DNA of 51,406 nt from Gnetum montanum (lineage: Eukaryota > Streptophyta > Gnetopsida > Gnetales > Gnetaceae). The position numbers and the translations under genes were made by a program. The DNA is taken from contig MNCI01002011.1 of the NCBI GenBank assembly GCA_015680685.1, positions 512,773 through 564,178 of the forward strand, read 5' to 3'. Of this stretch, positions 45,927 through 51,406 are shown piece by piece (the stretch's first letter is position 1; every line of letters begins with the position of its first letter). Under the pieces are notes generated by a model. That model did no database searches and had not been told where the DNA came from. It saw only the letters and a program-made list of their open reading frames with translations.

Positions 45927-48755
45927 TTAGACGATCCTAGGCGGTGGAGGTTCTTAAGGTGTCAAAGGACCTTTTCTTGCTTCTAGTGCATGCAGTTGTT
46001 GAGGTAGTGGTTGTGGTTATCCTGCTATAGTTGTAACTTTTGGCAGAAGATGGAAAGAATCTAGCAATTCTTTCATCTTCTCCTTCATACTCTTAGGATT
46101 GTACATAGTCCATGCAACATTAGTAGTGTGGGCTAGTATGGGAACATCCCAAGGAGAGGGCATTGCAAAGAACAACTACTTAACATTGACAAAATAGGAA
46201 ACAAACTATTTGTGTTCGATGTTAAACATCCTAAGTGCATTCTATAGCTCTTGGTGGTATTTCATTCTTTTGGTTACATTCTCTATTGCTAATCTTTGGT
46301 TAGTGAAATTTACCTTAAGAACCTTGAGTTTTTCATTTGTTATCTCAAGCTTTTGCTTGGTATCTTTAGGGTGCTTGAACTCTACCTCATACAGAAGGTA
46401 TGAGTTGGCCACTTACTTCTCCAACTTTGACCTTGGCCTTTTGGTAGTCAACATTGCTAGGTTAGAGTAATGGAGGTTTGAAAGCTCCATGCACTCCATC
46501 ATCTCCTCAATCTATAGCTCATTGAGGTGGATCTTAGCTTTTTTGTATGCAATCAATCCATCAAAGATGGGTTGCCAAACATTACCTCCTTGTTAGAGCT
46601 ACTAGAAGGCCTCATGTATCTTTGCCTTCACCAGTTGGATGTGTTTTTCATTTATATCCTTCTACAAGTCAACATGATCCCTATAATGGTTCTTGACCCT
46701 TTCAAATTCAAGGACATTGTTTTTCTAGGTGATGATTTCAGTGGAAGAATTTTAGTGAAGGGCATTCACCTTTTCCATCTAGAGATTTTGATTCTCTATA
46801 GTCAACCTCCTCAATTCAATGTTCATCTTGGTAAGCTACTCCTGCTACTGTTAGATGAATTCAACCATCTATTCTTTCTACATCACAACATTTCACAAGT
46901 GATGATTTTCTTAGGTCAGCCTCACATTTTGTTGGTGAACATCCAATAAGTCCTTTTGAATGTTATATGTGGTGGCATTAGCTAAGGATTGGTTAAAGAT
47001 CACCGATTCCTTTATGTACTTAGCCTCTTAAAGTTTTTGTTGAAGCTATTAGAAAGCCTCATCTCTTGAGACTTCTTGGCTAAGTATGATGGGATTAGTG
47101 AGGCAAGCTTTAAGTTCCCTAACTTCTATAGGCAAGCATTGAATCTCAACTTGGGCTATTTCAAGTTGGTCATTGGCAATAAGAGTTTTGCCCTTAGTTT
47201 CAAGTAGCTCTGACTGGTTTGCTAAAATGATTTCTAGGATATCAAAGATATTTGAAATTAGTTGCCCAGTTCCAACTAGTTGGTTTAACAACTCTTTGTG
47301 TTGGGCTGCATTGAATCTTACACTTGGTGCTCATGTGGACACCTGCACGTTTCTAAGTGTAGCAACATTTGGTACATATGCTGCAAGGGCATTGAGTGCA
47401 TCAGCCACTTTGTTAGCTACCACCTTTGTCTTGGTCTTCTACCTTCATGCCGTGTCACCAAAATAGTTGCCTCATCACCATTCTCCAAATGCATTGAAAA
47501 GGTAGTGGTATTCCTAGAGATTTCTAGGAATTGTTGCTATGGAGAGAGAGAGATACTGCTACCTTTTAGGTACTAGGATTTGATCTTATGGGCACATGCA
47601 TTCTTGGGTAGAAAACATTAGCACTAAATCCCCCATCTTGCTGATGGATAGTGCTACCTCGTTGAGATGACTCAACATGGGTCTATAGATAGAGGATTCA
47701 CCACCACTCACTCTTGCTTGTTGCTGCTATAGGAGTTGCTTATGGAGTTCATGCATGTGCTCAATGGCAGTTCGAGACTTTGACATTGTTTGCTCATGAG
47801 TGGATCATGGTGGTGGCTAATCCTCTTTGATCACCTTGGCAAGCACTTTGTCTTTCATCATTTCTACCTAAGAGGTGGAAGGAGCATGTATAATATTATC
47901 ATTAGAATAGCAAGCTATTTCTCCCATTTTGCATAATTTTTAGATGAGACATGGAAAGGGGAGAGCCTTCCTTCCATGTTCATTTTTTTTTGAATTGCTT
48001 CTCCATATCTAGATAGATTAGTTGTGGATGGAATTTTCTGCTTAGAGTAGCACACGCATGGGCAGAGAAGGCTATTAGCTTGGTGGACCTCACCATTGGA
48101 TTGAGGTGGTAGGTTGCCATCTTAAAGTATTCACTCTCTACCATTGTGAGTGCACCAAACTCCTTATGGTCAACATTTTAGCACCATCGGACCCACTCCT
48201 TCTTGACCAAGTTCACTTGTGTTGATATCTCTACCAAGGTTACCCCATTTTTTGGCAACCCAAGGGCCTCAGAAATGGCCTTCACTAAGTAGGCCTTGAT
48301 CTTCACTATGGCATTGCTTGCCTATTTTTCTAGAAGAGGTATGTTTCTTCCATGTATCATTCTTTGTTGGAAGTGAATGGGACACATGGGGAAACTTTGG
48401 AGTTGCACTTTGACATCTTCTAGGGCAAAGTCCAAGAAAGATCCAAGTTTAGTTTAGGGAGAACTATTTTTTGAATCTTCCTAGACTTGATTTTCCTTAG
48501 AAAAGCCTCTATTAGAGTGACCTCAAGGTTTTTTCTAGGTCTAGGTGTCTCATCTCAATGGGACTACTCTATTTTAGCTTCTAGAATCTGATGGATAGAT
48601 TCCACTTTGGGGTCCTCATGAAGAGGTCTTGTTGCATGCATCTTGATCACCTGCTCCTGGGGGGGTTTCTCTTGTTGGCCCCTTCCAGTTCTAGGTTACT
48701 TGTTCCTTGGTTAGGATAATCCTCCTTCTTGTAGGTGCTTTGGTCTTGGTGCCAT
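45927..48755 (-). pseudogene. Extra 3' ORF of element C (942 codons), decayed but in one net frame
   Basis: The ATG at 48755 starts MAPRPKHLQEGGLS. The C-terminal EPPPPRIV plus TAA is at 45927, and the open stretch 47049-47291 lies in the same frame, so the length of 942 codons is probably close to that of the intact ORF. Decay is mainly by stops from transitions. The N-terminal GRGQQ motif, a middle domain matching B near 47900-48330, and a coiled-coil-like C-terminal half are shared with A and B. No membrane anchor is seen. Confidence 0.72.
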
Positions 48756-49011
48756 TTGTGATCACAACATGACCAAGAATTAGCATTTAATATGTAACTT
48801 AAGATATTTAGGTACCTTGTCTCTTGGATTAGTTACACATGGCTAAGTTGTGATCATGGTAGATTACTAGAGTTTGTTGGAAAGGTTTAACTCTCATAAA
48901 TTAGTGATTTTAATGTTATTTTATTAGTTAAACCTTGTGGGAGTTAGAAAATTTTTGAAAAATTTTTCATTAGAAACTTAAGGTGTGTGGCCTCCACGAT
49001 GTAGAGCTTAC
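48756..49011 (-). other. Putative leader intron before the 3' ORF of element C
   Basis: The donor ACCAAAG|GTAAGC at 49011 is conserved with B. The acceptor position reads GATCACAA|ATG, where AG has become AA by a transition. Confidence 0.45.
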
Positions 49012-49137
49012 CTTTGGTAGCTACAAGAATGAAGAATGAGGTGAATTAGACAAGTGAGGTGAAAGTTATGGGCTTTGAAAAATTAAAAACTCATCTTACA
49101 TTTGAAGGAAATGACAAAAATTTCTAAAGTGTTATGC

Positions 49138-49232
49138 TATATTTATAAGGTTTTATGGTTGCATTGATAGGATCCCATACACAGGGTTGCATTTACATAA
49201 GGGGCTACATCGATGGGATCCCATAGATGTAG
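49138..49232 (-). promoter_or_regulatory. Internal promoter of element C (TATA plus palindromes)
   Basis: The minus strand reads CCTTATAAATATAG (49138-49150) preceded by a cluster at 49159-49232. This includes a 28-bp palindrome at 49205-49232 with a single mismatched pair, centred on ATGGGATCCCAT. Position relative to donor and ATG matches A and B. Confidence 0.6.
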
Positions 49233-49439
49233 CTAAAGGCAAAAATTTTCACTTTAAAAATTAGGCTAAACACAAAGAGTTTTTACATGAAATTGGTGTC
49301 CATAGAGATCTAGAAAGGCCATCAACATGAAGAAATGCCTAAAGAGGGCTAGATAATTCACAAAAAGGAGTTTGTATCAAGGAAATAATTGGAGAAACTT
49401 AAAAAAAGTGCAAAATTGGATGCAATCGATGTGGAGAAT

Positions 49440-50700
49440 GGATGATTTGAATGCAAAAATGCATAAGGATAAGGAACTTAACTAACCCAACCAAGAGGTA
49501 TGCAAGTAGATTCTTTCCATAGCAGGCTCATGCCTTTAATGCCCTTGCATGCCCTCAAATTAAGGAGTTTGTGAGCTCCATGGGTGATTAATGGTTGTGA
49601 AAAGTTAAGTACTAAATCCTGTAAGAATCTAACTAAGAATTTCAACACATCAAAATAAGACATTAAACAAAACATAAAAATTGAGAGTGAGGTGAAGTAT
49701 GAAAAGGATAGGTGGATGAGAGAGTGTGAAATGGAGTTCCATATTATGGTCACATGAAGTCCCTTGTGGATTTTGTGGTTAATATGACTTGATAACAACC
49801 ATTCTTAGTTTGAATCAAAACCAATCACTTTTAGTGACTTTGCATCAACATTCTAAGACCAATCCATCCCCTCAAGACACAAGAGCATCTCCACAAATTA
49901 ATCACCATTCCTAAAAGAGAAGTAAAGAGAAGTAGGAAGTGAGATGGGCCTTAGTTAGAGGGGACCTTTAGGCATGGGTAACACATCTTTCTAGTCCCAT
50001 AAATAGTGCTTGTAGCCCATTATTTCATCTAAGGGATGTGTTTTGAATTTCTTTCTTTTTAATTTTTTATATTTTTATTTGTTTTTGATGGGAACCATAC
50101 TATGCAAAGACTTTGAGCTTCCTATTATTGTTTGACAGTGGAATGGTGAGAAATCCATGAAAACACTCATGCACCTAAGAGGGTAGGTAAGTACAAAGAG
50201 CATCAAATCCCCTTTAATTCATATCCTTGTCTATTCATTTAATCCTTTCCAAGTCTGGAACTACCAAGGCCACAAGTTTGTTAAAAGTTTCATTATAGAA
50301 GGAACCTCATATTTCCAAAACAAGGAACACCATAGAGTTTTGTGGATGGGTTGATGATGTGGACTCATTGCCTATTATCATGAAAAAGAAACCATGTCTT
50401 AGTTATCAATACCAAAATTCAAAGATAGAATCTAGACATTAGCAATTAAATAACATTATAGTACAAACCACCATCAATTAACATCTATAGTTGCACTTAG
50501 TCCTAGTGGCAATAAAGAGAATAAAATAAAACATTAGAAAAGCATTAGAAAAACCCAAACCAAATAAATTAAAATATAGAAGAAATTTTAAAATATTTAA
50601 GAAAGATAAAAATGTATTAAAGATGGTGTAAAACAAAAAATGGTATAAAATAAAGAAAAGTGTTAAACAAAAAAGTATAAAAACTAATGAGCCATTTTAA
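49440..50700 (-). other. Conserved non-coding spacer, element C copy
   Basis: Aligns in patches with B 22560-24030: 'ccatagcagg...tgcccttgcatg' near 49517, and 'accatagagttttgtggatggg' near 50330. No sustained frame. Confidence 0.55.
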
Positions 50701-51147
50701 TGGATCAACATGGATGACCATCTCCGCCACAACTAAGTTGGAAGGAGGAGATCTAAAAAATTGAGCATGCTTATTCATCTATTGAGGTGTTTTGGTCATT
50801 AGCTCTTTTGGGTTCATGGAAAGGTTTGACTTATTACATGTTGACTAGTAGTTTCTTATTTGGGCTTTTAGGCTTGTATATTAACATGACCCCAGAAGGA
50901 AGGGTTTAATAGATAACATAAGATCCTTTCCACAATGTTTGGAACTTGGTTTTTCATGCTACATCTATAATTCCAATAGAGGACCCTATCTCTTAATTGA
51001 AATTTGACTTTTCCAATTCTAAGGTCATGTCATTGCTTGTTGAATGCCTTGTGTAACTTGTTAGATAACAGGGCTATCAATCAGTTCTCATCTAGCAAGT
51101 TGAGGTTCATTAATATTTCTTTTGTGCTAAAATTAAGTCAAGGTTAA
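50701..51147 (-). pseudogene. pol: Integrase C-terminal fragment of element C
   Basis: The minus strand reads HDLRIGKVKFQ and RDRVLYWN-type phrases, colinear with 24057-24323 of element B. It is broken off at 51148 by the inserted LTR. Confidence 0.6.
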
Positions 51148-51406
51148 TGATGAGTGGTGAGGTACCCCTACACTCAACCATACGAATATGAGCGTGCACG
51201 CGCGATCCGGTCGAACTTCGTAGACTAAATGCCTTAACACCACAAGAAACACTTGGGGTTAATCATTCGTTGTCTTCCCAGACTTGCTTGTAAGTTTCAC
51301 GGTGTATGGTTAAGCAAGTCTGAGGTATGTGATTTTTTTGGTATTTTTCGGTTTATCTTCTATGCTATCAGAGGAAAGGGTTGAGAAACTAAGCTAACTC
51401 TAACTA
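51148..51406 (-). mobile_element. Partial LTR, young CpG-rich subfamily, inserted in element C
   Basis: TGATGAGTGGTGAGGTACCC starts at 51148. About eight CpG sites lie within some 60 bp (51170-51225), far more than in any other LTR here apart from its sister at 1-503. No primer site lies on its left, so its 3' end faces the window. GTTAA (51143-51147) is the candidate target duplication; its partner lies outside the window. Confidence 0.75.

Larger units (their letters stand above)
44849..51147 (-). mobile_element. Element C: Athila-like LTR retrotransposon, truncated in integrase
   Basis: In element sense the window shows its 3' half only: integrase C-terminus (51147 down to about 50700), conserved spacer, internal promoter, 3' ORF, polypurine tract and 3' LTR (44849-45676). 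The sequence is interrupted at 51148 by an unrelated, younger LTR with no primer site beside it, so gag and the rest of pol may continue beyond the window. Confidence 0.8.

Noticed and set aside
46527-46949. 140-codon plus-strand open frame, hydrophobic
   Set aside because: Antisense to the coiled-coil segment of the C 3' ORF (Glu/Lys/Gln-rich sense gives Phe/Leu-rich antisense); the homologous region in B (19620-19829) shows the same artefact.
47173-47576. Plus-strand open frames of 92-97 codons with Cys-rich look
   Set aside because: They lie antisense to the in-frame coiled-coil part of the C 3' ORF and lack homologues in A and B.

Overview
This is nuclear DNA of a seed plant with a large, AT-rich, repeat-dominated genome. 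A single intact host gene sits among layers of decayed LTR retrotransposons. The plant origin follows from the gene family, the spliced gene with GT-AG introns, Athila/Tat-type Ty3 retroelements with a tRNA-Asp-like primer site, and decay dominated by C-to-T / G-to-A changes (CAG to TAG stops, loss of CpG). A conifer or similarly bloated genome is plausible, but the sequence alone does not fix the species.

Layout. Positions 1-503 are the 3' end of a young, CpG-rich LTR inserted in an older LTR (504-968). Element A (974-10119) is a complete but pol-less Athila-like element on the minus strand with a perfect 5-bp target duplication; it also landed in the older LTR. Positions 10190-12400 hold the endonuclease half of a dead LINE. 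Positions 14260-16551 (minus strand) hold a three-exon gene for a 414-residue secretory-pathway protein that I assign to the plant TUNICAMYCIN INDUCED 1 (TIN1) family. Its promoter carries a TATA box, CCAAT and ACGT elements and a perfect heat-shock element. Element B (17823-31063, minus strand) is the full-length relative of A: LTR, gag, protease, RT, RNase H, integrase, a long conserved spacer, a large extra 3' ORF, LTR. It inserted into an unclassified repeat whose uninterrupted sister copy lies near 42110-42760. Positions 31967-35727 are a small plus-strand element with tRNA-iMet-type primer site. Positions 36000-43800 are mostly unassigned old repeats. Positions 43821-44700 are a dead Ulp1-type peptidase fragment. 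Element C (44849-51147) is a third Athila-like copy, cut inside integrase by another young LTR at 51148.

The most interesting signal is shared by A, B and C. Between integrase and the extra 3' ORF each has a TATA box preceded, in element sense, by a cluster of short palindromes, then a splice-donor-like site and an acceptor-like site directly against the ATG of the extra ORF. The palindrome cluster differs between elements but, clearly in A and B, matches the cluster upstream of the TATA box in that element's own LTR. I infer a second, LTR-derived internal promoter producing a spliced subgenomic mRNA for the 3' ORF, an arrangement analogous to the internal promoter of foamy viruses.
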